Assembly (NCBI GenBank): GCA_905221605.1
Contig: CAJNDS010002236.1
Coordinates: forward strand, 62,001-126,000
Reading direction: 5' to 3'
Length of the DNA: 64,000 nt
From: Symbiodinium natans
Taxonomy: Eukaryota; Sar; Dinophyceae; Suessiales; Symbiodiniaceae
The notes under the pieces were generated by a model. The model saw nothing but the letters and a program-made list of their open reading frames with translations, searched no databases and had not been told where the DNA came from. Shown here in pieces: positions 24,761 to 36,956 of this stretch. The translations under genes were made by a program, and so were the position numbers. Numbering within the stretch: position 1 is the first letter of the stretch; every line of letters begins with the position of its first letter.

Positions 24761-25930
24761 AGTCGCTTGTGTTTTACTTTGGTGTTGGGGATTGGGGTTT
24801 AGGGTCCCAACATCCCCCTAATGTCGGCAGAATCGTGCTCATAGTCGATTCGCAGAGAAAGCTTTCAACAAGTCTTATTAAGTGATTGCATCGGTATTGG
24901 CTGCGCGTGTGTCGCGTGCCGGAAACATCGTGTTTGCAGGTTTCGAAGGACGTGCTTTGTACCCTTTTAAGGCACGGTCGGAGAGTTTTCGGCCGCCTGA
25001 TGGTCGAACAGATCCCGTTCTTTACAGTGTTTTCGGGCTAACCACGCGCATTGTTTGAGAATGCCTGACATCTAGCCTGGAATGCTGTGCGACAGCAGAT
25101 CCATGACCGGAGCATGATCGAGCGAGATTCGCGTGGCGAGAAGAGAGCAGGCTGCACGAAGACGCGCCAGACTAAATGGGCCGTCGGCTGCAGCTCATGG
25201 TTAAACAGGAACCCTCAGGCAACGATGATCATAACCTCTTCTTAATTGTCATGATGAATATGGCCGTTACTCTCATGATTCCTAGGCTTATCAGTCTGAT
25301 ATGAAAGCATAAGAGCAGTAACCCTGACGACCCGGCCTGCGCATGCACCGGGGCTCGACCTCGGACCTGCCAATCTTGTGCTGACGAGGCCGGCGTCTGC
25401 CTTCGAACGGGCTTAACAGGAATAGGCTTCTTTTTTGAGTTTCTTGTGTCGGGAGGGGGGGTTTGGGGCTTGAAGGCTTGGGCTTAGAAGGGCTGAAGAG
25501 ATCAACGGTCCAGTAGTTTAGGGGTTTAAGGCTCAAGGGGTTCGAAGGTTTAAGGGACAAGGTTGAGGGGGTATAGGGGGTTTAGGGGGTTTCGGGGCTT
25601 AGGGGGTTAAGGGCTCACTTGCTTGGGGTTTAGGGAAGTACGGGTTTAGCAGCCACGTTTCGTGCCTCGTGCCTCTTGACGCAGGAAGCGAAGTTACTGG
25701 AGCGCATGTACACGAAGTCCCATGAGAGATTCTGAACTTAAGTGGGAAGCTCATTCTCCCCCCCCCACCACGTGCTCATGGCCGAAACCCCTCTCGTGAT
25801 TCAGAATCGCCAAGGGTGTCACGACAAACCTACTGCATCACCCACAGCCAGAACCCTCCTTCAAGCATTCTCGCTAACTTAGGGTTTACTAGACCCAAGA
25901 GTAACCTAGGCATTAAAAGGGCACCCTTTC
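24761..25930. other. Host spacer with no supported gene
   Basis: Unique-looking sequence at 24800-25400, then degenerate TTTAGGG-like text (GGGGGTTTAGGGGGTTTCGG) at 25440-25640 and C-rich text. Open frames are short and I see no motif or convincing splice pair. Confidence 0.4.
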
Positions 25931-25933
25931 TGG

Positions 25934-26041
25934 TTCCCTAAACCCTAAACCCTAAACCCTAAACCCTAAACCCTAAACCCTAAACCCTAAACCCTAAACC
26001 CTAAACCCTAAATCCTAAACCCTAAACCCTAAACCCTAAAC
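25934..26041. repeat. Telomere-like array (CCCTAAA)
   Basis: About 15 near-perfect CCCTAAA units on the plus strand, one AATCCTAA variant. Shorter groups follow at 26160-26225. The region 26230-27000 has no supported gene. Confidence 0.88.
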
Positions 26042-27002
26042 AAACAGTTTAGGCTTCAGAGCTCGGCCCAGCTGCGGTACGGCTGGGGGAAGGCCAGCAT
26101 GCTGTCTGCCCACCAAAGATGCCTGGTTTGTCAGGAGCAACGCAGCATCCAGAGCCCCAAGCCCTAAACCCTAAACCCTAGCCCTAAACCCTAAACCACC
26201 AAAATCCTAGCCCTAAACCCTAAGCCCCAACTCCTGAAGGAGCCAAGGTGGACAGGGGAAGGCAAGGAGATGGAGCTCTGCAGGCTCTGCACATGACCCC
26301 AACTAGGCGGCCCTATCTTCGTTGCAGCGTTCCCCGAAAAAACAGAACGCACAGTGTCCGCAAGGCTAGAGAAGCCAGAAGCCGGTGTTTTTTTTGCAGC
26401 TGCTTCCCCTCTAACTTGTGGGGCTCAAGCCTCAAACCAACCGACGCACCGTTAACACAGTCACACACAGGTACAGCATGATGCTGTATCCAACCCTGTC
26501 AGTGCACCCTGCGCCTTCACGACTGCAGCGTTGGGTACGGGATGAGAGCCCGGGCGCTCTGCGAAAGCCTTCTCGCGGGCTGAGCACAGGACTTGGGGGT
26601 GTCAGGATTCGGGGATTGTTGTCCATTCGGCCCCCGTTCGCATCTTCAGGGAGTCCAGCGCCTGTGTTTCGCAGTGACTTTCCTGCGTCGGCAAAGATTC
26701 CGGCAGGTAGTGTGGCTGCTTCCACTTTGTGCGTTGCGCTTTTCAATTGGCTATTTTTGCCCCAGTAGTTGACACTTTTTGCGGTTGATTGCTACGGCGA
26801 GCGTGGCACCATCTTTTCCTACTGTGTCGAATTGAACCCAAATTTTAGGTCGATGAATTGCACTATTCCGCATGTCGAGGTATCCTGGGGGATCTGCGTT
26901 TCTCCCGTGTGTATCGGAGCTTGGATTCTGAAGGGTGCGACATGCCTCGAAGCCTGGTGACAGCATGCGACAGCTGCGTGAATAACCCCGGGCAAGCTCA
27001 TC

Positions 27003-27127
27003 CTCTTGTGTGGAGGGTTCAGGGTTGAGGGGGTTTAGGGTTTAGGGTTTAGGGTTGAGTAAGGGTTCAGGGTTCAGGGTTCAGGGTTCAGGGTTCAGGG
27101 TTTAGGGTTTAGGGTTTAGGGTTTAGG
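27003..27127. repeat. Telomere-like array in the TTTAGGG orientation
   Basis: GGGTTCAGG and GGTTTAGG units in the opposite orientation from the array at 25934-26041. The middle is a homogeneous run of the variant GGGTTCA (about five), flanked by GGGTTTA. Confidence 0.85.
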
Positions 27128-27483
27128 GCAAAGTCGACCAGCTGGCTTCATCGGCACGACATGCCTGGGCCCTGTCTGGCGGTACCGGGCTTCTGGGAAC
27201 AGCTTGTGGTAGACCAGCGTGAGTCTTCTGTGTTGGAGGCGTCCTGGGTGCCTGCAACGCAGTGCCCGGCTACAGATCATGGAGAAATGTGCGCAGGAGT
27301 GCAGGAAACTCACATCCCAAAGCCCACATACACTCGTAACCCCTACACCCCACTTACACTCAAAGGCCTTGCCTGGGGATTGACGCCTTGATGAAGCGCC
27401 GGACTCTGGGGAATAGCTTTGGGAAGACCGGCGTGGCCCGAGGGCGTGCGTACCGCCTCGAAGGCGCAGAAGAAACAAACAAA

Positions 27484-27784
27484 CACACACACACACACAC
27501 AGAGACACAGAGACACAGAGACACAGAGACACAGAGACACAGAGACACAGAGACACAGAGACACAGAGAGACAGAGAGACAGAGACACAGAGACACAGAG
27601 AGACACAGACACAGACACAGACAGACAGACAGACACAGACAAACAGACACACACACAGACAGACAGACACAGACACACACAGACACACACACACACACAC
27701 AGACACACACAGACACACACACACACAGACAGACAGACAGACAGACACACACACACACAGACACACACACACACACACACAGAC

Positions 27785-27839
<55 letters not shown>

Positions 27840-27985
27840 GCCAGCCAGCCAGACAGACAGACAGACAGACAGACACACACACACACAGACAGACACACAC
27901 AGAGACAGACACACACACACACACAGACAGACACACACACACACAGACAGACACACACAGACAGACAGACAGACAGACAGACAGA
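27484..27985. repeat. Compound CA / GACA microsatellite
   Basis: About 500 bp made of ACAC, ACAGAC and AGACACAG units, with pure (CAGA)n at 27790-27840. It runs directly into an N gap. ORFs on both strands here are artefacts. Confidence 0.95.
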
Positions 27986-28085
27986 NNNNNNNNNNNNNNN
28001 NNNNNNNNNNNNNNNNNNNNNNNNNNNNNNNNNNNNNNNNNNNNNNNNNNNNNNNNNNNNNNNNNNNNNNNNNNNNNNNNNNNNN
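27986..28085. other. Assembly gap, 100 N
   Basis: Exactly 100 N between the microsatellite and the repeated unit at 28086. The round length indicates a scaffold gap of unknown true size. Confidence 0.97.
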
Positions 28086-30328
28086 GGGGTCCTGTTTACC
28101 TGGTCTACACCTCACAATCCTGAAGTTCCCAACTTGCTAAAATGATTCGTGAGACTGAAGAAATCGCAGGTACACAGAACTGGCCAAGTTCTGCGTCCCA
28201 TGAGATCAGGTAGCTTCATTGGATGTGGTCCCTGATCTCACGCCACATCCCCCTGCATGCTCTAACGGTAACAGCTCTTCACACTTGCTCCCTTGGCAAC
28301 AGGGTTGGCACACACACACACCCTTCAATCAGAAGAGTGGAGCTCTTGCAGCCATTGAGCACAAGCATAAAGTCAAGTTCAAGATCAAGAACATGTGCAG
28401 CTGCCACAATCTCTGCTGGTCAGAATTGCGAAAAGCTGCTGGCAACAGACTGAGCATGTACTGCACGCAACGCTGCAAGTCAGTGAGAATCACTCGCTGC
28501 CACGAAGAAACTTGCACTTGCAACCATCTGGCTCTACCCGCAGGATTCTGCATTCCACATCTCTGCGCTGCTAACACGGAAGACTACAGCACTACAGGAA
28601 CTTGATCACTCTCAACACGCTGCGTAAACAATGGTACACCGACCAACACTCACGCAACATCACTTGGGTAGAGACAACCCTGGCTGAAGTCTCTAACAGG
28701 ATGGATCGACAACTGGCGTAGGACCTGTTCGGTATCTGGCTTGAACATCAGCAGACTGTGGACACAGTCAAGTTCACTCGCTCAAATGCGCAGCAGTTGA
28801 GGGGGGAAAAAGCTGACAGGCTGTTGCTCCGATCAGCCCTGCATGCTCTAACGGTAACAGCTCTTCACACTTGCCCCCTTGGCAACAGAGTTGGCACACA
28901 CACACACACCCTTCAATCCGAAGAGCGGAGCTCTTGCAGCCATTGAGCACACAAGCATAAAGTCAAGTTCAAGTTCAAGAACATGTGCAGCTGCCACAAT
29001 CTCTGCTGGTCAGAATTGCGAAATCTGCTGGCAACAGACTGAGCATGTACTGCGCGCAACGCTGCAAGTCAGTGAGAATCACTCGCTGCCACGAAGAAAC
29101 TTGCACTTGCAACCATCTGGCTCTACCCGCAGGATTCTGCATTCCACATCTCTGCGCTGCTAACACGGAAGACTACAGCACTACAGGAACTTGATCACTC
29201 TCAACACGCTGCGTAAACAATGGTACACCGACCAACACTCACGCAACATCAGAAGTCTCTAACAGGATGGATCGACAACTGGCGTAGGACCTGTTCGGTA
29301 TCTGGTTTGAACATCAGCAGACTGTGGACACAGTCAATTTCACTCGCTCAAAGGTGCAGCAGTTGAGGGGGGAAAAACTGACAGGCTGTTGCTCCGATCA
29401 GGGAGCCCCCTGCATGCTCTAACGGTAACAGCTCTTCACACTTTTTCTTTTGGCAACAGGGTTGGCACACACACACACACCCTTCAATCAGAAGAGCGGA
29501 GCTCTTGCAGCCATTGAGCACAAGCATAAAGTCAAGTTCAAGTTCAAGAACATGTGCAGCTGCCACAATCTCTGCTGGTCAGAATTGCGAAAATCTGCTG
29601 GCAACAGACTGAGCATGTACTGCACGCAACGCTGCAAGTCAGTGAGAATCACTCGCTGCCACGAAGAAACTTGCACTTGCAACCGTCTGGCTCTACCCGC
29701 AGGATTCTGCATTCCACATCTCTGCGCTGCTGACACGGAAGACTACAGCACTACAGGAACTTGATCTCTCTCAACACGCTGCGTAAACAATGGTACACCG
29801 ATCAACACTCACGCAACATCACTTGGGTGGAGATAACCCTGGCTGACGTCTCTAACAGGATGGATCGACAACAGGCGTAGGACCTGTTCGGTATCTGGTT
29901 TGAACATCAGCAGACTGTGGACACAGTCAATTTCACTCGCTGCAGCAGTTGAGGGGGGAAATGCTGACAGGCTGTTGCTCCGATCAGGGAGCTCAGGATG
30001 GTCAATCAAGACCATAGTATCAGGCAGGCAACCCTGCTGCAGACAGTGCGATAGACGAATACTGCCTGGAGCACACTTGTGCACTCTCCACACCAAGTCT
30101 TGGGGTCCTGTTTACCTGGTCTACACCTCACAATCCTGAAGTTCCCAACTTGCTAAAATGATTCGTGAGACTGAAGAAATCGCAGGTACACAGAACTGGC
30201 CAAGTTCTGCATCCCATGAGATCAGGTAGCTTCATTGGATGTGGTCCCTGATCTCACGCCACATCCCCCTGCATGCTCTAACGGTAACAGCTCTTCACAC
30301 TTGCTCCCTTGGCAACAGGGTTGGCACA
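28086..30328. repeat. Tandem array of about 580-bp units carrying a Cys-rich ORF
   Basis: Units start with CTGCATGCTCTAACGGTAAC at 28253, 28839, 29410 and 30269 (steps 586, 571, 859). A longer flanking block GGGTCCTGTTTACCTGGTCT occurs at 28086 and again at 30103. In each full unit one plus-strand frame encodes a conserved Cys/His-rich stretch (NMCSCHNLCWSELRK, then CKSVRITRCHEETCTCN and FCIPHLCAA). Later in the unit another frame reads TLRKQWYTDQHSRNITWVE and DLFGIWFEHQQTVDTVNFT. The frames are interrupted, so this looks like a decayed, amplified coding or transposon fragment. No family is recognised. Confidence 0.75.
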
Positions 30329-30351
30329 CACACACACACACTCACTCCCTC

Positions 30352-30437
<86 letters not shown>

Positions 30438-30533
30438 CCACACCCCCACACCCCCACACCCCCACACCCCCGCACACGCACACGCACACGCACACGCACA
30501 CGCACACGCACACGCACACGCACACGCACACGC

Positions 30534-30570
<37 letters not shown>
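30329..30570. repeat. CA microsatellite with CCCCCACA and CACACG zones
   Basis: A pure (CA)n run of about 80 bp, then CCCCACA units, then (CACACG)n, then (CA)n, then telomere-like CCTAAACCCTAAG. The three zones are sharply separated. Confidence 0.95.
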
Positions 30571-30572
<2 letters not shown>

Positions 30573-31694
30573 AACCCTAAGTGTCGGCATCATCCCTGGG
30601 AACCCACTGAACCCTAAATGGCTTTAGAGTTTAGGGTTCAGGGTTTCTACTTAGCTTTAGGGTGCCTGGGGCCAGTTTTGGAGCTACTTTCCTACCTAGA
30701 GGTTCCTTTTGAATCCTTTGAATTTGAGTCCTTGTGTTTTAGGGTTTAGGGTTGAGCGTTTCGGGTCTATGGTCTTGGGGTTTATGGTTCACATACCTCA
30801 ATGGGAATTCCGGTAGTACCGGGTGTACGATCACACACACACACACATGGATTAGGGTTTAGGGTACTATGTTGCGGGGGGGTGGGGGGTGGGGAGGTGA
30901 CAAGGTCGAAGGGCTCACAGTCATTTTGGGGCCTACAGTGTTGTAACGTCTGGAACGGCTCACTGGCCTGACTGCGCACTGCACTGCTCTCCCGGTGCGA
31001 TGCCAGAACTCTTTGGATACTGCAACTGGGCCTTTCGGATTGATCGTGGAGCTGCAACACCAAACCCTGCAAGCTACCAGGAACTTGGCCCCAAAATGTA
31101 AGACAGATCGCCTGGGGAAGGCCAACGTGGCTCCCAGGAAATGCTGCCTGAACAGGACAGGACGCAGGGGGTTGAGGGTTTCTGGGGTCTGAGAGGGTTT
31201 ATTGGAGGGTTTCGTATGTGTTACAGTGCTTGATGGGGCTTAGGGCATCTTCCCGCTGGTCGCATCCAGCAAGGTGCCTGTTCTTGGCCTCTGCTCCATG
31301 AGGACTTGTCGGACTTCTTCGGAGCAGCTCGGGGAAGTCCGGCATGGGAGCTTCCAGTGTGCAATGGCGCACGAGCCTGCCAGGAACCATGCCTAGCTAC
31401 CCCTTCATCCCGGTCGATCCCCTAAACCGAGCCCTACAAGCTCTAACAACCACTGTCCATACTATGGGACCCCTAGGAGCCCAATTAAAGCCCCCTTTGA
31501 AGCCCTCTCTACACCCCGAAACCCTTTAAGGAAACTCGGAAACTCAGAGGTGGTTGCAAGACTTCGAAGGCCGGCCTCCAGGGTTGTGCTGTCGCTCCGG
31601 GGTGCGCTGCCTGGGGCCACGAGGGCCCCTGGAAGACCACCAGCGGCCGTAGTGGAGGAGATGGACATCCCAGCCGCCTGCCAAGCCACACTGT
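30571..31694. other. Host spacer with scattered telomere-like words
   Basis: TTTAGGG-like words occur near 30640, 30740 and 30855. Between 30900 and 31690 the sequence is GC-richer and has open frames on both strands, but I could not find an exon with both a convincing acceptor and donor. Confidence 0.35.
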
Positions 31695-31825
31695 ATGGGT
31701 TTAGGGTTTAGGGTTTAGGGTTTAGGGTTTAGGGTTTAGGGTTTAGGGTTTAGGGTTTAGGGTTTAGGGTTTAGGGTTTAGGGTTTAGGGTTTAGGGTTT
31801 AGGGTTTAGGGTTTAGGGTTTAGGG
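31695..31825. repeat. Homogeneous telomere-like array, about 18 TTTAGGG
   Basis: About 18 consecutive perfect TTTAGGG units, the cleanest TTTAGGG array in this half and flanked by unique DNA on both sides. Confidence 0.92.
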
Positions 31826-32202
31826 AGAAACGCTAAAGCCTTTTCCTGACTCCACACAATATCAATGAGACCCGCGATTCGGCCTGTACCAGAAGCTTGC
31901 TGGCAAAGCTCCTCAGTCGCCTGCAGCTGTAGGGTTCTAGGTCGAGTGTTGAGGGTAACGCTTGAGACAGTAAAGGTCGTCGAGACTCCTCTCTCCAGTC
32001 TTTTGGGGCTCTGAATGATCCCTTTGGTGGCCTCTTCTAAGAACCGGTCAGAAGGTCATCTGGCCGATGTTTCGTGAAGCCCTCAAAGCTCTAAGCATTC
32101 TTCCCAAGCAACAACGTCTGCTCTCCCCCGAACAAGGTAAAACGGAGAAGTGGTCCACCCTCCAACTGCACTGGGGCCTCGGTGTAGGCGCGGAACCCTT
32201 CT

Positions 32203-32328
32203 CTATGAGGATGTGGAGACTGATGAAGGAGGTGACCTCGGTTGTTTCTGCGAAGCGAGCCTTGCTCCTGTCAACCTCCCTGCTGCCAGGCCGACCATTG
32301 CCAGGAGCAGCGCAAATAGAAAGAACAT
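32203..32328 (-). CDS. Possible host first exon with a signal peptide
   Basis: The ATG at 32328 gives MFFLFALLLAMVGLAAGRLT, a typical cleavable signal peptide or anchor, followed by a basic Ser/Pro-rich tail to a stop at 32203. A GA dinucleotide after the codon for Thr20 would be an acceptable donor for this genome, so the true exon may end near 32269. The downstream exon was not identified. Confidence 0.3.
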   Translation of the reverse strand: MFFLFALLLAMVGLAAGRLTGARLASQKQPRSPPSSVSTSS

Positions 32329-33079
32329 GGCCTCAGTGGCGACAGAAGCTGCGGCGACTGCAGCTGCGGCAGAGTTTTGCTGTGTTTCTTCTGCACTTCG
32401 CAAAGCCTTCACTGGGAGTTTCCCACAACGAACCTTAAGAGGCGAGCTGGGCCTCGGGCGCAGTCGGTCTTCCCAGGCTGCCACGAAGGCTGGCTCGCCC
32501 CTGCCAGCTTCGCACCTTCCGTTTCTCAGAAGGTTGTTGAGGCTAAGATCGGAACTGTCCGCATAAGATCGCAGGAGCCATCAGTGGTGTCCGAATTGCA
32601 GCTACTGGAATGTTGGACAGCACCGTATAGCACAAGACTTGGAATCATTCCTCGGAACTAGCTGCAGGCACAATGGGAAGCCAGCGCATTCATGGTTCCG
32701 AAAGTTCCGAAGGTTTAAGACCGTAAAATCCGAAGATCCCACCTACCCAAGAAGCAAGGGGGCCTCTTCTCCCGGCGCTCCTGGCCGACATGGAGCTGCC
32801 TGTGCCGGGCCTGGGCAGCATCGGCAAGGATTCTTGGGATGGGATGTGGATGATGGTTTAGGGTTTAGGGTTTAGGGTTTAGGGTTTAGGGTTGAGCACG
32901 TTGCTTGAGAGAGTTTGCGGGTAGCTACACATCTTGGATGTGAGGCTGGAACGTTCATGGACAGTGCGCAAGTTGAGAGCACAGCGCAGAGGTGAATTCC
33001 TGAGGGACTTCATGAAGGGCTTCTGGTATTTTGGGGTGATAGAACACCTCCTCACCCCACGCCTTCCTTGACTCGATGC

Positions 33080-33260
33080 TGCTTGAAGCATGTGTGGGCT
33101 CCCGGCGTACGCGTGCTTGGAGCACGATGTCCAGGCCATGGCATTCTAGGCCCCCAAGACCCGAACTGCACAGCAATCGAATCCAAGCGCAAAGCAGATG
33201 CCATTGATGATCCCAGGCCAAACGAAAAGCTGCGGCAGCTAATTGTGAGAGCTGCCTGTG
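33080..33260. repeat. Copy 1 of a diverged duplicated segment (see 36957-37120)
   Basis: GGAGCACGATGTCCAGGCCA, GGACCCGAACTG-like text, AAGCGCAAAGCAGATGCCAT and CCCAGGCCAAACG appear in the same order as in 36957-37120. The peptides ESKRKADAIDDPRPNEKLRQ and EFKRKADDATHETFRPNGRL are related, which suggests an old exon duplication. Copy 1 has a stop in the GATGTCCAGG frame. Confidence 0.55.
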
Positions 33261-34395
33261 GCACCCCATTTACGAGAAATGAAATCTGCAGGCATGAATC
33301 GCATGAACCTCGTTGACCCACATTTTGAGGTGCGGCCGGCGTGGCTTTGTCCCTCGCAACGCTACATCGACATGCCACGACGGTTATAAAAACATGCAAC
33401 CCATACTTACAACCTGAATCCTGAATCGCTCGGAGGCCTATGGGGCTTCTTTAAGACGTGCACGCATCCACTCCACTCCCTCCGCCCCCCCCCACCCTGG
33501 CCCCTGTGAAGCTTGTGAAGACAGGAGTAGTCCCCATAATCCCTAAACCCTATGGTCCCTGGAAACGATAAACCCTGCAAATCCCTCCAGTCTCCCTGTT
33601 CTCCCCGTAATCCCTGTAGTCCCTGTAGTTCCCCATTCCCGAAACTCGCTCGGAGCATCTTTTGGAGCCAATGGTTTCCGCTGGTCTTGGCTTGCGGCCA
33701 CGCCCGGCTCCCGGCGGTGCCTGTCTAGGGTTTAGAGTATAGGGCTGACAATTTGAGCAGTGGTAACCAGGGTTAGGGCCGGGTGGGGCTGGGTTTTTTT
33801 ACCGTGTTGGGGGGTTGAACAGGAATCAGAAGGTTCGGATGGTTGAGGGTTCAGAGTGTAAAGGGTCTAGGACACGAATGTAGGGGGCTTAGGACATCAA
33901 GGTTTCGGCTTTGCTGGCTCTTGGTAAGCATACGTCTGATCGCCAGTATGCCTCGTAAGTTTGCACTTCGACCTTCATGACCAGCCTGGGGGATGATCAC
34001 TCCTCAGAAAACATCGTCGTAAGGCCTTTTTTCTACTGCCACAGACGACGCTGCCGTTCACCTTGATGATTGGCTGACTTGCTGAGTCGGAAGGGTAAAT
34101 GTGGCCGGGGCTTAGCCGCGGAGACATTTAATTTACATCACCCAGCATCCTGGAGATGTGGAAAACAACCGCTCTATCATGCCGAAGAACACCGGGCATC
34201 ATTCCGGAGATTTGGAAAAAACAACCGCTCTATCATGCGGAAGAACTGCAAGGCCTGGGTACAGCCAGGGAGTCTTGCAGATATCACGAAGCAGCTCAAA
34301 ATGCAGCCTGCTGCTTACTCCAACGAGCCAAGTGCAACGCAGCTGCGCGAGCTATCACTAGTTTTGTTTTGAAAGCGTAATATGAGCACAAGACA

Positions 34396-35862
34396 TCAGC
34401 TGCAACGCCATGGGGTCGTCCAGGCTATTGCGTCAAGAACCCGTAGACCGGGTGGAATCGGCTCAGGACAGATGCCGAAGGTGTAGCCGATGCCTAATCG
34501 GACCCACAAGAACATCATGAACTTCAGCGCGCCTGTGTCTATCAGCAGGCGACTCACGCCGGTGCTAAGATAGCGAGCGCCATGCAAGCGCAGGGGCGGC
34601 AAGTCGCTGGAGAGTCCACGGGAGTCCTTGCACAGAAGCTGTTTCATGTGAAGTGGATGAAGCTCTTCGTAGAGGTGTTTCATGCGGTCCCTCCACGGGT
34701 CCACAGGAAGTATGTTGAAACCCACAACGATGTCCTCCAAAACTTCCATCATGAAAAGCACGAAGGCCAATGCAAGCGTTTGCCCATTAAAGAGCAGCTC
34801 CCGGGGCCTTTCCGGCATCACCTCTCGCGCAGTTGCATTGACTGCAATGAAACCAAGGACACCCAAGAAACGGTAGTACCCGCAGTAAAACCTAGCATGC
34901 CGGTGCATGAACATCACGCAGCTAGGCCGGATCAGTTTCCAGAAGCGCTTCGGCAGCACCAGCAGGGCTAGATACGTGTGAATCCCCTGGCGCTGGACAA
35001 TATTCCCCACAAAAGTCATGGCAATGGTGCCGAGCCAACTCCACTGCCAAGAGCTGCTATAGACGGCCGCTGCCAACAGGTTCGTAAGCCGCACGGACTC
35101 GCAGATGCCGTGGGCGAACCCAATCAGGCAGCTGGGGCTTTCCATCTGGTCACCCTGTACAGCTACCTCAGAGGTGGGGTCCACCCTTGGACGCCAGACC
35201 ATACGGTCGTACAGCACTTGCGTGGTGCCAACGAGCACGAGTTCGGCTGCGGCCGTGCTTGCTATCAGCCATAGTCCTGCTACGTAGCTATTCAGAGGCT
35301 CCACGTAGCCGTAGATGAGGGTGATGAGCCACATGGTAATCTGAATCACAGTCCGCGACCAGCTCAGCATCAAAGTCCAAAGCACTTGTCTCTTGAAATC
35401 CCTGTGTTTCACACCCGGGTGCTTGCAAGGCTCGATCGCCGAATTCTTGTCCCGGTGCAAGCAGTACATGAGGTACAGCTCCAATGCCACCCAAATCTCC
35501 ATGACAAGAATCCACCCCGCGAAATATGGGAGATGGTAGTAGCCTCCCAGCACGTACATGGGCGGAATTTGGCCTAAAAAGTAGACCGCCACTGCAACGG
35601 CTTGAACAGGGAGAGCAACTCGTCTCGCGGGGCGGAAGCCCAAAGCAGCCCTTGCAAGCATTGGGTGCATCTGAAGCGGCAGCACCATAAGGATTAGAGG
35701 GGCCAAGAGTCGCCACCATGCAAAGTGTCCAGGTTCGAGTTTCGGCTCGAAATATGCCGAGGGAACGTAGAAGAGGACCATGCAGCCGATGAACCAAATG
35801 GCGGAGCTCAGCACTGGTCCATGGTGCGAAATCATCACAGGCTTTGCATCCTGCCAATGCAC
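34396..35862 (-). CDS. Host multi-pass membrane protein, main exon
   Basis: An open frame of 488 codons, exceptional for this region. It has about eight or more hydrophobic segments (for example AIWFIGCMVLFYVPSAYF, LLAPLILMVLPLQM, YFAGWILVMEIWVALELYLM, LALAFVLFMMEVLEDIVVGF). Charged loops contain HRDKNSAIEPCKHPG and PWRDRMKHLYEELHPLHMKQ. The first codon is GTG directly after an AG|G acceptor (CCCGGAG then GTG), and the frame joins in phase 0 to the exon ending at 36020. It stops with TGA at 34396. I do not recognise the transporter or channel family. It is probably an integral membrane protein of the host. Confidence 0.65.
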   Translation of the reverse strand: MHWQDAKPVMISHHGPVLSSAIWFIGCMVLFYVPSAYFEPKLEPGHFAWWRLLAPLILMVLPLQMHPMLARAALGFRPARRVALPVQAVAVAVYFLGQIPPMYVLGGYYHLPYFAGWILVMEIWVALELYLMYCLHRDKNSAIEPCKHPGVKHRDFKRQVLWTLMLSWSRTVIQITMWLITLIYGYVEPLNSYVAGLWLIASTAAAELVLVGTTQVLYDRMVWRPRVDPTSEVAVQGDQMESPSCLIGFAHGICESVRLTNLLAAAVYSSSWQWSWLGTIAMTFVGNIVQRQGIHTYLALLVLPKRFWKLIRPSCVMFMHRHARFYCGYYRFLGVLGFIAVNATAREVMPERPRELLFNGQTLALAFVLFMMEVLEDIVVGFNILPVDPWRDRMKHLYEELHPLHMKQLLCKDSRGLSSDLPPLRLHGARYLSTGVSRLLIDTGALKFMMFLWVRLGIGYTFGICPEPIPPGLRVLDAIAWTTPWRCS

Positions 35863-36019
35863 CTCCGGGAGTTTAGGGGGGGCACAGGACTATACAGCAA
35901 AAGCACAGCACCTCTCTGCAACAGGTACTGCACCAGACGGAGGGCAGCTCAAGCGGAGACAATCGCACACCCAAGACACATAAAAGAAAAAAACGTGCTC
36001 TGACCAAGTGGTGCCCCAC

Positions 36020-36616
36020 CTGCACGTCAACGCCTTGCGCCCAGGCTCTGGTTCTTCCTAGACTCGGCCATGAGTTCTCGCTGATGTCCGTGGCCACCGC
36101 GTCGGCTAGCACTACGGCTCCGCTCACTTGCCACACCACGTTGCCTTCCACGTCGCCATCGATGTTGGCCTCCGCTCTGAACACTCGCACGCCCGTGGGG
36201 TTGCCTTTGCGGTCCTTTATCAGCTCGTATCTTTGCTCTGCCTCCAACTCGATGATGTCCGGACCGATGCGGATCAGGCCAATCTGAGCGCAGTGGAAGC
36301 GTCGCCTGAGACGGCGCACGGCCGCACAAGGCTCTCGCTGGTCACAACGTGGGGGCTGCCAAATGAACGTCTCCTCTTCAAACATGGGCTCTGTATCAGC
36401 GTCCTCCTCGACCTCCGGTTCCTCCTTGTTTTCTGTTCGATCACCCCTCCATCGGAACTGGGGTAGCTGGGGCCGACGGCTGGTGTAGAGGAGGCATGCC
36501 CTCCCGCCAGCCTGCAGGCGCCTCTGGAGCAGGACCTCAGCTTCGGGCCCATCACCGATGATGATCAAGTTGACGTCCAAGAGGCGGCAGCTCATCAAAA
36601 AAGTCAAACACGGCAC
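36020..36616 (-). CDS. Upstream exon of the membrane protein gene
   Basis: The frame RIGPDIIELEAEQRYELIKD, RKGNPTGVRVFRAEANIDGD and VEGNVVWQVSGAVVLADAVA ends at AQGVDVQ, followed by GT (36019-36018). A 157-nt intron then leads to the AG|G acceptor before 35862. An acidic stretch (KEEPEVEEDADTEPMFEEE) lies upstream. The 5' end is uncertain. The frame stays open beyond 36616, and a different frame just upstream (TCNNPECQGAPSLQS) may be a further exon. This part is probably the soluble N-terminal domain. Confidence 0.45.
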
Positions 36617-36956
36617 CGTTGCTTTGCAAACTAGGTGCCCCTTGACATTCCGGATTATTACATGTCTGCATCTTTGAGTCGCATGCAGCAGATATCAGCA
36701 GATCATGCAGAAACACCGTGGGAACTACAACTGCCGGCGTGACTCCTATCTACCGGGCAGAGCATTCCCAGCATGGTGTGGATGGCCGATACACGAGGTT
36801 CATTGGAGTTGGGGCGTTGTGACGGCTGTCATGCGGCAGAGCCGCAGCAGCGTGAAGAGGAACCGAGTGATGCATAAACCGCTTGCATTAGTTTCAGAAC
36901 CGTCCCATACCCACAATCCCATGTAGAAGGCGTGGCATGCAAAATGTTGGTCACTA

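Noticed and set aside
27484-30570. Long Cys/Val or Thr/His/Asp-rich proteins on both strands
   Set aside because: They are translations of CA/GACA microsatellites and an N gap in all frames.
31695-31825. True chromosome end
   Set aside because: The array is only about 18 units and unique sequence continues on both sides.
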